From NCBI GenBank assembly GCA_038226665.1, contig JBBRQI010000004.1, positions 1 to 64,000 of the forward strand: a DNA stretch of 64,000 bases, in the 5' to 3' direction. Positions 14,226-23,374 of the stretch are shown here, piece after piece; the stretch's first letter is position 1; the number at the start of each line of letters is the position of its first letter. The stretch comes from SZAS-103 sp038226665 (GTDB lineage: Bacteria; Pseudomonadota; Gammaproteobacteria; Xanthomonadales; Xanthomonadaceae). Below the pieces are notes generated by a model. It had not been told where the DNA came from, ran no database searches, and worked only from the letters and a program-made list of their open reading frames with translations. The position numbers and the translations under genes were made by a program.

Positions 14226-16829
14226 TCAGCGCATCCGCTTGAGCCGGTACAGCGCGTCGAGCGCTTCGCGCGGGCTCAACGCATCCGGTTCGATGCTGTC
14301 GAGTGCGGCCAATGCTGGGGATGGCGGCTCGTTGAACAGGCCGAGTTGCGGTGAAGCGTGCGCATCGCGTCGTTTCGTCGGTGCCGGATTCGCGTCACCG
14401 GATTCGAGTTCGGCAAGATAGCCGCGCGCATCGGCCACGACGCTTCTCGGCAAGCCAGCCAGCGACGCAACCTGCAATCCGAAGCTGCGATTTGCCGGGC
14501 CTTCCTTGACCGCATGCATGAACACGAGCTGGTCGCCCCCGCTTTTATCGTGATGTTCGACTGCATCCAGGTGCACGTTCACGATGCCGTTGTTCGGTTC
14601 GGCGAGCCGCGTGAGTTCGAAATAATGCGTGGCGAACAAGGTCAACGCGCGGTTCTCGCGCGCGAGTTGCAGTGCGCAGGCTTTCGCGAGTGCGAGGCCA
14701 TCGTATGTCGACGTGCCACGGCCGATTTCGTCCATCAAGACGAGCGAATGCGGCGTCGCGTGGTGCAGGATGTATGCGGTCTCGCTCATCTCGACCATGA
14801 ACGTGGATTGCCCGCGCGCGAGATCGTCGCCCGCGCCGATGCGGGTGAGGATGCGATCGATCGGGCCTATCTCGGCGCGCGTGGCGGGAACGTAGCTGCC
14901 GATCGCCGCCAGCAGGACAATCAGCGCGGTCTGCCGCATGTACGTTGATTTGCCGCCCATGTTCGGGCCGGTGATCACCAGCATCCGGCGCTCGGCATCG
15001 AGCACGACATCGTTCGGTTCGAAGGGTTCCTGGCGCACTGCTTCGACGACGGGGTGGCGGCCGCGTTCGATGCGGATGCCGGGTGTTTCGACGAGTTGCG
15101 GGCAACTCCAGTCGAGTGCTTCGGCACGCTCTGCGAATGCGGCGAGCACGTCGAGTTCGGACAACGCATCGGCGAGTTTGCGCAACGGCGCGAGATGCAG
15201 GTTCAACGATTCGAGCAGGCCTTCGTACAACACGCGCTCGCGTTGCAGCGAGCGTTCGCGTGCGGAAAGAACCTTGTCCTCGAAGCGCTTCAATTCCTCG
15301 GTGATGTAACGCTCTGCGCCGGTCAGTGTTTGCCGGCGGGTGTAATGCACGGGCGCGCGTTCGGATTGCCCCTTGCTGATCTCGATGTAATAGCCGTGCA
15401 CGCGGTTGTAGCCGATCTTCAGCGTCGCGATGCCGGTCGCGGCTTTCTCGCGTGCTTCGAGTTCGACGAGGAATCCGTCAGCATTCGTCGACAACATGCG
15501 CAGCTCGTCGAGATCGCCGTCGAAGTCGTCCGCGATGACGCCGCCATCGCTGAGTCGCAAGGCTGGCTGCTGCGCGATCGCGCGCGCGAGCAATTCGGCG
15601 CAGATCGTGCTCGCGCGGCCGTCGTCGTTGCCTAGCTCGCGCAGCAGCGCATCGATTCGCGGCGAATCCAGCGCGGCGAGGTCGGTGCGGATCGCGGGCA
15701 GCATCGCCAGTCCGTCGCGCAGGGTCGACAGGTCGCGCGGTCGCGCCGAACGCAGCGCGACGCGGGTGAGGATGCGTTCGATGTCGCCGAGCGCGCGGAA
15801 GTGTTCGCGCAACGTCGTGCCGACACGGCTTTCGAGCAGGCTGCCGACCGCGTGATGGCGCTGCGCGAGTACGACGCGCTCGCGCAGCGGCCGATGCAGC
15901 CAGCGCCGCAACAACCGCCCGCCCATCGGCGAGATCGTGGTGTCGAGGATGCCGAGCAAGGTGTGCTCGTTGCGCCCATCGAAACGGGAGTGGAGTTCGA
16001 GATGACGACGCGTCGCGGCATTCATCGCGAGGCTGTCGTCGCTCGATTCCATGGCGATCGAGGTCAGGTGCGCCAGTCGCTGTTTCTGCGTCTCCTCGAC
16101 GTAACCGAGCAGCGCACCGGCCGCACCGATCGCGTATGGTGCGTCGGCAATCCCGAACGCATCAAGTTCGCGCACGCCGAAAAATTCCAGCAGGCGCCGG
16201 CGTCCGGCTTCGGCATCGAACAGCCACGGCGCGCGCCTGCGCGAACCCGTGCGCGCGAGCAGGGATACGGGCCAGCCGTCTTCGTCGGGCAGCAACAATT
16301 CGGCCGGTTCCAGTCGCGCGAGTTCGGCCAACAAGGCATCAGCGTCGGCGACCTGATTGACCAGGAAACGACCGCCAGCCAGATCGGCCCACGCAAGTCC
16401 GTAGCCGGAGCTCTTTGCGTTGCGCGACACCGCCATCAACAACGTGTCGCGACGATCCTGCAGCAACGCATCGTCGGTGACCGTGCCAGGCGTGACGATG
16501 CGCACGACCTTGCGTTCGACCAATCCTTTCGCGAGCGCAGGATCGCCGATCTGTTCGCAGATGGCGACCGATTCGCCAAGCGCAACGAGTCGTGCCAGAT
16601 AACCTTCGTACGCATGCACCGGCACGCCCGCCATAGGGATCGGCGCGCCGGCGGATGCGCCGCGCTGGGTCAGGGTGATGTCGAGCAGTTTCGCCGCCTT
16701 GCGCGCATCGTCGTAAAACAACTCGTAGAAATCGCCCATCCGGAACAGCAACAGGATGTCGGGATGTTCGGCCTTGGCCGCGAAATACTGGCGCAGGACC
16801 GGTGAATGTTCTAGCTCGTTTTTCGGCAT
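14226..16829 (-). CDS. mutS: DNA mismatch repair protein MutS
   Basis: 867 residues. The mismatch-binding FYE motif (F34, Y35, E36) lies in MGDFYELFYDDARKAAKLLD, the clamp and lever domains are complete, the ATPase has GPNMGGKST and DEIGRGTSTYDG, and the C-terminus ends in the helical tail DALYRLKRMR. It starts MPKNELEHSPVLRQYFAAK; a TTG two codons upstream is also open. The first 15 codons and everything upstream appear replaced: a diverged second copy of the mutS 5' end lies 10 kb away at 26920-27001, and the two share an 11-bp core at 16785-16795. No strong ribosome binding site precedes the ATG. Confidence 0.97.
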   Translation of the reverse strand: MPKNELEHSPVLRQYFAAKAEHPDILLLFRMGDFYELFYDDARKAAKLLDITLTQRGASAGAPIPMAGVPVHAYEGYLARLVALGESVAICEQIGDPALAKGLVERKVVRIVTPGTVTDDALLQDRRDTLLMAVSRNAKSSGYGLAWADLAGGRFLVNQVADADALLAELARLEPAELLLPDEDGWPVSLLARTGSRRRAPWLFDAEAGRRRLLEFFGVRELDAFGIADAPYAIGAAGALLGYVEETQKQRLAHLTSIAMESSDDSLAMNAATRRHLELHSRFDGRNEHTLLGILDTTISPMGGRLLRRWLHRPLRERVVLAQRHHAVGSLLESRVGTTLREHFRALGDIERILTRVALRSARPRDLSTLRDGLAMLPAIRTDLAALDSPRIDALLRELGNDDGRASTICAELLARAIAQQPALRLSDGGVIADDFDGDLDELRMLSTNADGFLVELEAREKAATGIATLKIGYNRVHGYYIEISKGQSERAPVHYTRRQTLTGAERYITEELKRFEDKVLSARERSLQRERVLYEGLLESLNLHLAPLRKLADALSELDVLAAFAERAEALDWSCPQLVETPGIRIERGRHPVVEAVRQEPFEPNDVVLDAERRMLVITGPNMGGKSTYMRQTALIVLLAAIGSYVPATRAEIGPIDRILTRIGAGDDLARGQSTFMVEMSETAYILHHATPHSLVLMDEIGRGTSTYDGLALAKACALQLARENRALTLFATHYFELTRLAEPNNGIVNVHLDAVEHHDKSGGDQLVFMHAVKEGPANRSFGLQVASLAGLPRSVVADARGYLAELESGDANPAPTKRRDAHASPQLGLFNEPPSPALAALDSIEPDALSPREALDALYRLKRMR
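16785..16795 (-). repeat. 11-bp direct repeat inside mutS codons, left copy
   Basis: ATACTGGCGCA on the plus strand, in the codons for L-R-Q-Y of MutS. The same 11 bases occur in the same orientation and frame at 26920-26930 inside the mutS remnant. This is the candidate left crossover of the 10-kb block. Confidence 0.55.
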
Positions 16830-17051
16830 GTTCAACTATTTGATGAAAACGGTATTGTCTTTTTATAAGAAATGCAACGCACGCATCCGAGCATCAATTA
16901 CAAGCAAGAATCCCATTGCATGTATCGCTCCAGATATTTCAGGCGATGACTGTTTCAGATGCGTCGGTTTTTGAAGATACACGAAAAAGCTGGGCCCTTG
17001 ATTTGTCGCTTCATCAAAGGGGGCAATCATTGCCCAGCCGAAGCGGCGAGA
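16830..17051. other. AT-richer stretch upstream of mutS, no gene seen
   Basis: This 220-base gap is richer in A and T than its surroundings and must now carry the mutS promoter. A short perfect hairpin GGGCAAT-C-ATTGCCC lies near 17030. No coding region is supported. Confidence 0.5.
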
Positions 17052-17224
17052 TCCGCTATCGGCCTATTGTGTTGAAAAACTCGCCCGCTCAATCTTGTGT
17101 TCGCGAAATCAGCCACGAGAGTGCGATATCCACAGGCAAAAGAACAAATTCCGGATGAAACCGAACCGTTTTCGGGGTTCTTTTGAAACGCTGGGATTTT
17201 TCAACACAATAGGCCAGAACCGGA
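17052..17224 (+). mobile_element. MITE-like element, copy A
   Basis: About 173 bases with near-perfect terminal inverted repeats: the left end reads ggcctattgtgttgaaaaa and the right end is its complement. The outer flanks (tccgctatc / tccggttct) extend the repeat to about 30 bp. Copy B at 25073-25239 is the same sequence in inverted orientation, about 90 percent identical by eye. There is no transposase, so this is a miniature element or the fused ends of an insertion sequence; the family is not assigned. Confidence 0.7.
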
Positions 17225-17323
17225 CGGTCGGACCTTTCGATCAGACCGCCGAAAACCTGCCGTTCGCGCGTCTGGGTTACGGCGGACATGGCGTGAGCTC
17301 CCAACCGTGTAGCATTCGGCGAG

Positions 17324-17806
17324 ATGTCCGCACCGACCGACCGCACGCGCGCGCTCGAGACGCTCCTCCTCAGGATCCGGCGCGCGAACGCGTGCCTCTC
17401 GAACCACGAGATGTGGACCGATCGTGCCAAGGATTTCGCTACGCCCGACGAGGTTGCGCGGATGGACGCCGAGGCCGCGCAGGCAACCGCAGCGCTCGCC
17501 GCGTGCGAGCCCGCCCTCGTCGCGCTCGTAGCGACGACGCGCACCGATGCGCCGGACGAGCTGGCGGCGTGGGTCGAGGCACATGAGGCCTACCTCGCCA
17601 AGTTCATCGCCGATTGCTCGGCGATGGGCTACGCGATCGACTTTCCGACCGCGGCGCGCGCGCAGTGGGCCGAGGTCCGCGCCGGCACGCGCGTGTACGT
17701 CGTCGAGAGCGGCGGCGTGACCGAGACCGTGCCCGTGACCGTGGACCGCTATCGCACCCTGTTCGGGATCGATCCGACGACCGACGGAAACGCCGGCGCG
17801 CCGTAG
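17324..17806 (+). CDS. Hypothetical protein, 160 residues
   Basis: Starts MSAPTDRTRALETLLLRIRR. It has helical heptad-like segments (ARMDAEAAQATAALAAC, ELAAWVEAHEAYLAKFI) followed by a short beta-rich C-terminal half (GTRVYVVESGGVTETVPVTV). No family recognised. Coding character is supported by composition and length. First gene inside MITE copy A. Confidence 0.6.
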   Translation: MSAPTDRTRALETLLLRIRRANACLSNHEMWTDRAKDFATPDEVARMDAEAAQATAALAACEPALVALVATTRTDAPDELAAWVEAHEAYLAKFIADCSAMGYAIDFPTAARAQWAEVRAGTRVYVVESGGVTETVPVTVDRYRTLFGIDPTTDGNAGAP

Positions 17807-17950
17807 CCGCTACACGCCCTCGAAGAGTACCCGTCGAGATGTTCCGGATGCTCTACGCGGTCGGGGAGGTTGCCGCTGCGAATCGCACACGTCACGCTGC
17901 GAGGATACGTCGCACGGCACGCGCCGCGCAGCTCTGTAAACACGGCGCCG

Positions 17951-18691
17951 TCAGAGCCCGATCGCGCTGCGCAGGGACGCGGCAGTCGGCGCGGCCTTGG
18001 TCGGTATCGGCAGCCCCTGCCCGCGCGCGAGGCTTTTCGCCGCCACGTCGTCGCGCTTGATGTATTCCTCGACCGTCGCGAGGAGGCGCTCGCGCGTGGC
18101 CTGTGTGAGTCCGCGCAGCGCGGTCAGGAACGGCACCAGGGAGTCGCGTCGAAACAGCGCCATCGAGCCCGCGGCCTCCGCGATCCAGTCCAGCTGCGCG
18201 TCGCCGTACTTCGGGGCCACCTCGGTCACGAACGTCGGCTCGTAGCGGCCCAGCACGCTCGCGGTGCCGCCGCCGATCAGCTCGTGGTTCGCCAGCTCGC
18301 GCAGCAGCCCCGCGATTTGCGCGCCGTTGGCGGGAGTGACGCGATTGCTGAGCGCGAACGCGAGCGCATAGCGCAACGTCATCCCTTCGATCGCCTGATC
18401 CGCGTACAGCTCGGCGTGCTGGCTCGCGACCTCGATCAGGCGGGACGCGGTCAGCGCGGCACCGTCATCCCAGCCGCGCACGAACTCGACCGCACGCTCG
18501 CGCACCACCGGATCCGCGTCGAGCAGCAGCCGGCTGACCACCGGCCAGACCCGGCCGCGCACCGCCGCGTCCGGCCAGCGCCGCACGAACGCCCACGGGT
18601 TCGCCTCGCCCGGTTCCGGGGGACCATTCCGTTGATCGCGCAACATCGACTCGAGTGCGCGATCGTCCTGGGGAAGTTCCGCGTCCGCCAT
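17951..18691 (-). CDS. HEAT-like hypothetical protein
   Basis: 246 residues, MADAELPQDDRALESMLRDQ. Repeated amphipathic helices (VRGRVWPVVSRLLLDADPVV, VRERAVEFVRGWDD) resemble HEAT repeats. The style of the protein is like those of myxobacteria, but this is an impression. It lies just downstream of the CpXC pseudogene on the same strand. Confidence 0.6.
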   Translation of the reverse strand: MADAELPQDDRALESMLRDQRNGPPEPGEANPWAFVRRWPDAAVRGRVWPVVSRLLLDADPVVRERAVEFVRGWDDGAALTASRLIEVASQHAELYADQAIEGMTLRYALAFALSNRVTPANGAQIAGLLRELANHELIGGGTASVLGRYEPTFVTEVAPKYGDAQLDWIAEAAGSMALFRRDSLVPFLTALRGLTQATRERLLATVEEYIKRDDVAAKSLARGQGLPIPTKAAPTAASLRSAIGL

Positions 18692-18703
18692 ACGCGAACG
18701 CTA

Positions 18704-19349
18704 TCACTGATCGAGCATCGCGTCGGCCACGCGCCGCAGGCTCACGTGGGAGCCGCTCACGACCGCACGCGCTCCTGCACGCAGCGGGATCAGGGCGTCG
18801 TAGATCTCGGGGCAGCGTGATGAGGACCGGCGGATCTCCCGCGAGCGTGCCGTCCAGGGCCACGGGCACCATGACGAGTGCGTTGTTCGATCAGCTCGCG
18901 ATGCGTGGTGAGCAGCTCGACCTTCACCATCTCGACGAGAAAGTCATCGAGCTCGATGTCCTGCACCACGAGCTTCTCGCGCAGCTCTTCGACACCGAAC
19001 ACCGTGCGCACGAAGAACGGTCGGCCAGGTCCTTGATGAACTGCGGCGCTTGCTTCTTTACGGCGAGATCGAACGCTGCCGCGAGCAAGGGCTTGCAACG
19101 CTCGGGATGACCGCGCAGGGCAGTCGAGAACACGCCGATGAACTGCCGCCGCTCGAGATCGAACCAGAAGAAGTCGGTACCGACGATGAGGATCCGCCTG
19201 CACGCTGGACACGCCATGCGCTGCAGCCGTCGCTGGAACATCTGCTCGCGCACGCTGGCGTGGCGCGCCGGGTTCAGGCTCTTCTGGATCGCGAGCATCT
19301 GCTCGTGGCCGCACGGGCAGCGCAGCAGCTCCTCGTTCGTGTTCCCCAC
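18704..19349 (-). pseudogene. CpXC-domain protein, three frameshifts
   Basis: The N-terminus (MGNTNEELLRCPCGHEQMLA, then MACPACRRIL) is a CpXC zinc-binding domain. Coding continuity then passes through four frames: FIKDLADR changes near 19015-19025 to FFVRTVFGVEELREKLVVQD, then near 18885-18890 to NALVMVPVALDGTLAGDPPV, and at a run of four C near 18812 to EIYDALIPLRAGARAVVSGS, ending RRVADAMLDQ and a TGA at 18704. Joined, these make one protein of about 215 residues. Decay or sequencing indels both fit. Confidence 0.65.
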
Positions 19350-19358
19350 GCGTGCCTG

Positions 19359-20039
19359 CTAATGCGGCCGCTCGACGCGGCCCTCGAGCTTCCAGGCGAG
19401 ATCGTGCTTCACCGGAAACAGCTGGAGGCTCCAGCGCTGGAGCACCAGCGGCGCGTCGCCTGGCATACCGCCCAGATGTGGCAGTGGCGGCTCCCCCGGC
19501 CCATGCCTCTGTACCGGCCCCTGGTCGATGAAGTGCACCACGTACTTCACCACGCCATCTTTGTCGACGATCGCGGGGTTCAGCTCGGGATACTTCGCCG
19601 CGTCGCTCCACGGATCTCCGACGTGCGCCGGCTGGTCCGCCTCGAACACGCCGAGGAGCCCGATCATCTCGTCGATCGTGTATTTGCGCAGCCGGTCGAC
19701 GCCGAGAAACATGAAGTACGCCGGCAGCGCCTTCATGCCGCGTGCGGTCTGCACCTTGCCGTTGTAGACCAGCACCGTCGCATCGCCGCCGTTCCACGAG
19801 ACGCCGACGATGAACGGCATCGTGTCGTTGCGATAGAACGTGATCGGCTCGACCGCGTGCTTCTCTTTCTTCAGGTACGCAGTCGCGATCGTCTCCGCTT
19901 TCGACCAGTCGTCGGCAGTCACGGTCATGGTCTTCTTTCCAGGAGCAGCCACAGCCGGGGCGGAACAGCTTCCGGCAGCCAGAGTCGAGATGAACACGAG
20001 TGCGAGCCCGCGCGCAGCAAAAAAGGAGGTCAGGTTCAT
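19359..20039 (-). CDS. Secreted hypothetical protein
   Basis: 226 residues from MNLTSFFAARGLALVFISTL, with a signal peptide and a cysteine in LAAGSC; a signal peptidase I cut after AVAAPG or a non-ideal lipobox are both possible. The mature part contains KAETIATAYLKKEK and VLVYNGKVQTARGMKALPAY. No family recognised. It ends 9 bases before the CpXC pseudogene start, and the two are probably one transcript. Confidence 0.6.
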   Translation of the reverse strand: MNLTSFFAARGLALVFISTLAAGSCSAPAVAAPGKKTMTVTADDWSKAETIATAYLKKEKHAVEPITFYRNDTMPFIVGVSWNGGDATVLVYNGKVQTARGMKALPAYFMFLGVDRLRKYTIDEMIGLLGVFEADQPAHVGDPWSDAAKYPELNPAIVDKDGVVKYVVHFIDQGPVQRHGPGEPPLPHLGGMPGDAPLVLQRWSLQLFPVKHDLAWKLEGRVERPH

Positions 20040-20119
20040 TTATGGGTTAAATAACCCTGATCCCTTTTCGCCCTTCGCTCGTCGAATCCCGTTCACTATT
20101 TTGCACACCCGGGTGTCGG

Positions 20120-20644
20120 CTATTTCTTCGGCAACTGGAAGGTGTCGGCGTGGTCGCTGAAGATGAGAAACGTCTTCAGGTTCGTGGACGACATTTGATC
20201 GGGCATCGGCGTGAGCTCGATGCAAGTGTGGTCACTGCGATTGTGGGTCACGAGCATCGAATTGGGATCGTAAGAAAAACTTTCGTACCCCACGGTCAGG
20301 AGACCGCCACCGAGCTTGGCGCTGTTGCCGTCTGGCGAGGGCCGCGGCCAGAGGACGGCGACGACCTGTTGCTTGCCGGAGAATGTCTTCTTGCCCACGA
20401 TAATGCGCTTGTTGGTCACGATGACCCCGGAGCGATGCAAGCGTGGGTACGATATGAATCGTGCTTGACCCAGGCGCGCGAAGTTGAGGACGTCAGCCTC
20501 GGGATCCTTCCACACCACGGTTTCGTCGGGATCGAATTTCCACTCGTTGAGGTAGTACGCGTGCGAGCCGGTAATCTTGCTGACGATCCAACCGACGATG
20601 AATATGCCGGCGAGGACGGCGACGAAGATGAGCAGGCTTTTCAT
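20120..20644 (-). CDS. Membrane-anchored PH-like protein
   Basis: 174 residues from MKSLLIFVAVLAGIFIVGWI: one N-terminal membrane helix and a soluble domain. The stretch GVIVTNKRIIVGKKTFSG is typical of bacterial PH-like domains (V-T-N-x-R-I-I). The function is unknown. The ATG at 20644 has GGGGTGATC upstream; an upstream in-frame start would add a low-complexity RTSRTSRTS segment derived from a 9-bp tandem repeat and is rejected. Confidence 0.6.
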   Translation of the reverse strand: MKSLLIFVAVLAGIFIVGWIVSKITGSHAYYLNEWKFDPDETVVWKDPEADVLNFARLGQARFISYPRLHRSGVIVTNKRIIVGKKTFSGKQQVVAVLWPRPSPDGNSAKLGGGLLTVGYESFSYDPNSMLVTHNRSDHTCIELTPMPDQMSSTNLKTFLIFSDHADTFQLPKK

Positions 20645-20700
20645 GTGATCACCCCTGTGCGCACGAGGCGTTCGGTGAGGACGAGGAGCACCGCGAGCAG

Positions 20701-20736
20701 TACGAGAAGTACGAGAAGTACGAGAAGTGCGCCCCA
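20701..20736. repeat. Tandem repeat of a 9-base unit, four copies
   Basis: TACGAGAAG occurs four times head to tail, without error, just upstream of the PH-like gene. Because 9 is a multiple of 3 it gives short peptide repeats in every frame. It is prone to length change by slippage. Confidence 0.9.
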
Positions 20737-20855
20737 CACCATCAACGTGGGTGGCGCATCGCGAAAGTAGAGTATAGGAAATTCAAACGCCCTTTTCGGG
20801 CAGTCTGCGCGGTCGCCGGAGGCGGTACAAGCGTCCGTTTGGCACGAAGAGGGGG

Positions 20856-21045
20856 TCAGCCACCCATGCCGAGCTTGATGCGGTACGCAGCTTGTCCAAA
20901 CAATGCGGACAGAACCACCACCCAGATGAAGAACAGGATGCGGCGGTTTTTCGGCAGGTTAGACGAGAAACGACGTGATTGATCCAGACGAGGCAGCGTA
21001 TGCCAATCCAGCTCCAAACCCGATCGCCCACGCTGCGGCGAACAT
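20856..21045 (-). pseudogene. Small two-helix membrane protein, frameshifted
   Basis: One frame gives MFAAAWAIGFGAGLAYAASS and stops at FLV; one base over, the reading continues SSNLPKNRRILFFIWVVVLS and ends YRIKLGMGG with a TGA. Joined, they would be a protein of about 62 residues with two membrane helices. It could be a real small gene broken by one indel, or a sequencing error. Confidence 0.35.
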
Positions 21046-21080
21046 GAGGCAGAATACGGAAAGCAGACGGGTCCTTCAGC

Positions 21081-21386
21081 ATGGCGGTGCGGCTGGGATG
21101 GCGTTACGGCGAGCGAACGATGCCGTCGATGTCAGCGGTCGGAATCGATGGCCTCACCGGTCTGAGGATTTGCCTCGGCTACCTGCCGCCGATCCAGGCG
21201 CACAGCTTCGCCGAAGTGCGCCAAGCGGCGAACACGATGGGCGTCGGGGGCTACATGGCGATGCGCGGTTCACACAAATCCAACCAAACCCCCATCAAGG
21301 GTGACGTCGAAAGCTTGCCCGGCTGGGCCGAGTTCGATCGGCTGTGCAGCCCCGACGCCATCGGCGCCGAGGCCAAGAAGTCGTGA
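21081..21386 (+). CDS. Hypothetical protein, 101 residues
   Basis: Reading frame from MAVRLGWRYGERTMPSMSAV; the true start may be the ATG at 21120 or 21129. Contains GLRICLGYLPPIQAHSFAEV. No family recognised. Its TGA overlaps the ATG of the next gene (TGATG), which supports real coding and translational coupling. Confidence 0.45.
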   Translation: MAVRLGWRYGERTMPSMSAVGIDGLTGLRICLGYLPPIQAHSFAEVRQAANTMGVGGYMAMRGSHKSNQTPIKGDVESLPGWAEFDRLCSPDAIGAEAKKS

Positions 21387-22495
21387 TGACTGCGCTCAAT
21401 CGGTGCGTTCCGGACGGATGGGTCGTCGGGGCGGCGAGCGAGTTGCCTGTAGAGCCGAGTGACTTCGGATGGCCTGATCGCAAGCCTGGCGTGGGCTGCA
21501 ATCACCTCGTCTGCCTCCACTGCAAGGCGGAGTTGAAGTCGCAGGTCGGGTTTCATCTGGAGCTCGACTGGGAACATCGAGAGCGAGTGACCGAGCGCGC
21601 GATCCTCATGCATACGAGCGAGGACTGGTCGCGCATCGACGGAATCAAGACCGAGAAAGACTTTCGCCTATATACCTGCCGCTGCTTCCATCACGCGGTG
21701 TTTCAGGGACAACTCACGTTCGATCCCGACAGCATCAATGTGGATGGAAGCACCACACGCCACCTGCCTTGGACATGCGCAGGCCATCCCGCGTTGACGC
21801 TTCCCGTGACGTTCGGTGACAGGACGGTTCCCGATATCGAGGCGCTCTCTGCTGTGGTGGTCGATGCTGCAACCGACTCCGCCAAGGCGGGTGTCGTCCT
21901 CGGGTTGTACTGGCGCAGCCAACATGGCTCGCTGGAAGCCATCGTTCAGGAGACGCTCCAACGCGTGGCGGTCGGTCCGCAACCACTCTCGTCGGGATTA
22001 AAGGCCTTGTTCGAGGCCCAGACGCGCCTCGCCCCACTGAACTCGTTCTTCGAAGAGCTGATCCGATATCAAGTCGGCATCGCGCGGCCCGAAGCGAATC
22101 GGCGCGAACAGCTGGTCGATATTCTAGCAAGCTCGATTTGGCAACGACCATCGGGAATGCCCGAGGTGGGCACGCTCCAGATCCTGCGAGACGAATCGCT
22201 GGCTGGGTTTGCGACGTCCTCGCAGTTGCGCATGTTCGAGGCGCTCGACAGGGAATGGCTCATGGCACATGCCGACGAGTTGCTCGCGAAAAATTCGGAT
22301 CGCGCGGGCGGGATCCTCGTGCGTGCCGGTCGCGTGATGCTGTTCGATCCGGACCGCGCCGCGGCAATGCGGACGCTCACGGCGCTCGCTCGCAAGACGG
22401 GAGTGCCCGCTGAACGACTCGTGGCACAGGCGCAGGATGAGCTTGGCGTGCTGGTTGTCGACAGCGCAGAGATCCTCGCAGCCATCGGGGGATGA
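21386..22495 (+). CDS. Hypothetical protein with Cys/His-rich N-terminus
   Basis: 369 residues from MTALNRCVPDGWVVGAASEL. Cysteine and histidine pairs (GCNHLVCLHCKAE, LYTCRCFHH, LPWTCAGHPAL) suggest a metal site in the first 130 residues; the C-terminal half is helical, with RTLTALARKTGVPAERLVAQ. No family recognised. Coupled to the gene before it by a TGATG overlap. Confidence 0.6.
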   Translation: MTALNRCVPDGWVVGAASELPVEPSDFGWPDRKPGVGCNHLVCLHCKAELKSQVGFHLELDWEHRERVTERAILMHTSEDWSRIDGIKTEKDFRLYTCRCFHHAVFQGQLTFDPDSINVDGSTTRHLPWTCAGHPALTLPVTFGDRTVPDIEALSAVVVDAATDSAKAGVVLGLYWRSQHGSLEAIVQETLQRVAVGPQPLSSGLKALFEAQTRLAPLNSFFEELIRYQVGIARPEANRREQLVDILASSIWQRPSGMPEVGTLQILRDESLAGFATSSQLRMFEALDREWLMAHADELLAKNSDRAGGILVRAGRVMLFDPDRAAAMRTLTALARKTGVPAERLVAQAQDELGVLVVDSAEILAAIGG

Positions 22496-22515
22496 GCTCC
22501 GTGGCAGCGCGGCGA

Positions 22516-22650
22516 TCAGGCCGAGGCGCTGCGCAGTTGCGCGCTCGTGCGCTCGTCGACATCGGCGTCGATCGTCTCGTCGGCGCTTAGGGCGGAGAGG
22601 GCGCGCCAGACTGCGGGGTCGTGGATCCGAAGCGCACCTCGCGGAGCGTG
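22516..22650 (-). pseudogene. Possible C-terminal gene remnant
   Basis: The minus strand reads ALRIHDPAVWRALSALSADE and ends TSAQLRSASA with a TGA, protein-like in composition but without a start codon. It lies between a complete gene and a lipoprotein gene. Low certainty. Confidence 0.25.
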
Positions 22651-22669
22651 CGCGCTGCGCGCGTCGTGA

Positions 22670-23332
22670 CTACAGCTTCGCGACTGCCGCGAGATCGAGC
22701 GCGTTGAGGTACGCCTCGACGTCTGCGGCCTTCAGGGTCTCCTCGCCCGTCATGCCAAGGCTGACGACCACATACACGTTGCCGGCCTTCACCGCACGTG
22801 TCGAGCCATGCTCGGGCTTGATCATCGGGTAGTCCTTCAGCTTCGCGTTCGGCTGCATGAAGCACCACTTCAGCGCACCACGCTCCTCGGGCTTCATTGC
22901 TGCGGCATCCTTGACGACCTGTGCGCGGCAGTCGAGGAAGGTGAGCCCGTACCAGTAGTTTTCCTTCTTGTCGACGTAGTTCATCTGGCCGTAGCCATCG
23001 GACTCGTTGTCGCCAATGTCCTTCCAGTTGCCGCTGGCGGGTGCGCCGGCGGGCTTCGGCAGCGCGATCGCGGCCAGATCCTTGAGCTTGTACGGATCGC
23101 CGGCAGGTAGCGCGACGTCGCTCGCTGTAGCGGGAGCGGCGGAGCTGGAGCTCGAAGTCGGCGGGGCGGTCGGGGTTGTCGGAGTAGTCGCGGGGGGAGT
23201 CGCGGGAGGCGTAGCCATGGCAGTCCCCGATCCAGTATCCGCAGGCGGAGCCATGTCATCGTCCTTCTTGCTGCAACCCGCAAGGAGCGCAGCCACAATC
23301 AGTACAGGCACAACGAAACGCTGAGCGATCAT
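22670..23332 (-). CDS. Lipoprotein, paralogue 1 of a tandem pair
   Basis: 220 residues, MIAQRFVVPVLIVAALLAGC; C20 is the lipidation site, followed by SKKDDD and a proline/threonine/serine-rich linker (about residues 30-70). The mature domain has NWKDIGDNESDGYGQ, ENYWYGLTFLDCRAQ and WCFMQPNAKLKDYPMI, with a pair of cysteines that may form a disulfide. It aligns along its length with the next gene. Function unknown; the D after the SKK motif makes export to the outer membrane plausible but not certain. Confidence 0.75.
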   Translation of the reverse strand: MIAQRFVVPVLIVAALLAGCSKKDDDMAPPADTGSGTAMATPPATPPATTPTTPTAPPTSSSSSAAPATASDVALPAGDPYKLKDLAAIALPKPAGAPASGNWKDIGDNESDGYGQMNYVDKKENYWYGLTFLDCRAQVVKDAAAMKPEERGALKWCFMQPNAKLKDYPMIKPEHGSTRAVKAGNVYVVVSLGMTGEETLKAADVEAYLNALDLAAVAKL

Positions 23333-23374
23333 GCTTTTCTCCTGAAATTCACGCGGGAACTAATCACAGATTAG

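Noticed and set aside
18790..19797. 335-residue minus-strand ORF
   Set aside because: Only its last part is a frame of the CpXC pseudogene; the rest overlaps the secreted protein gene out of frame.
20783..21082. 99-residue minus-strand ORF
   Set aside because: Composition is poor; two other frames in the same place give better membrane-helix peptides that join by one indel.
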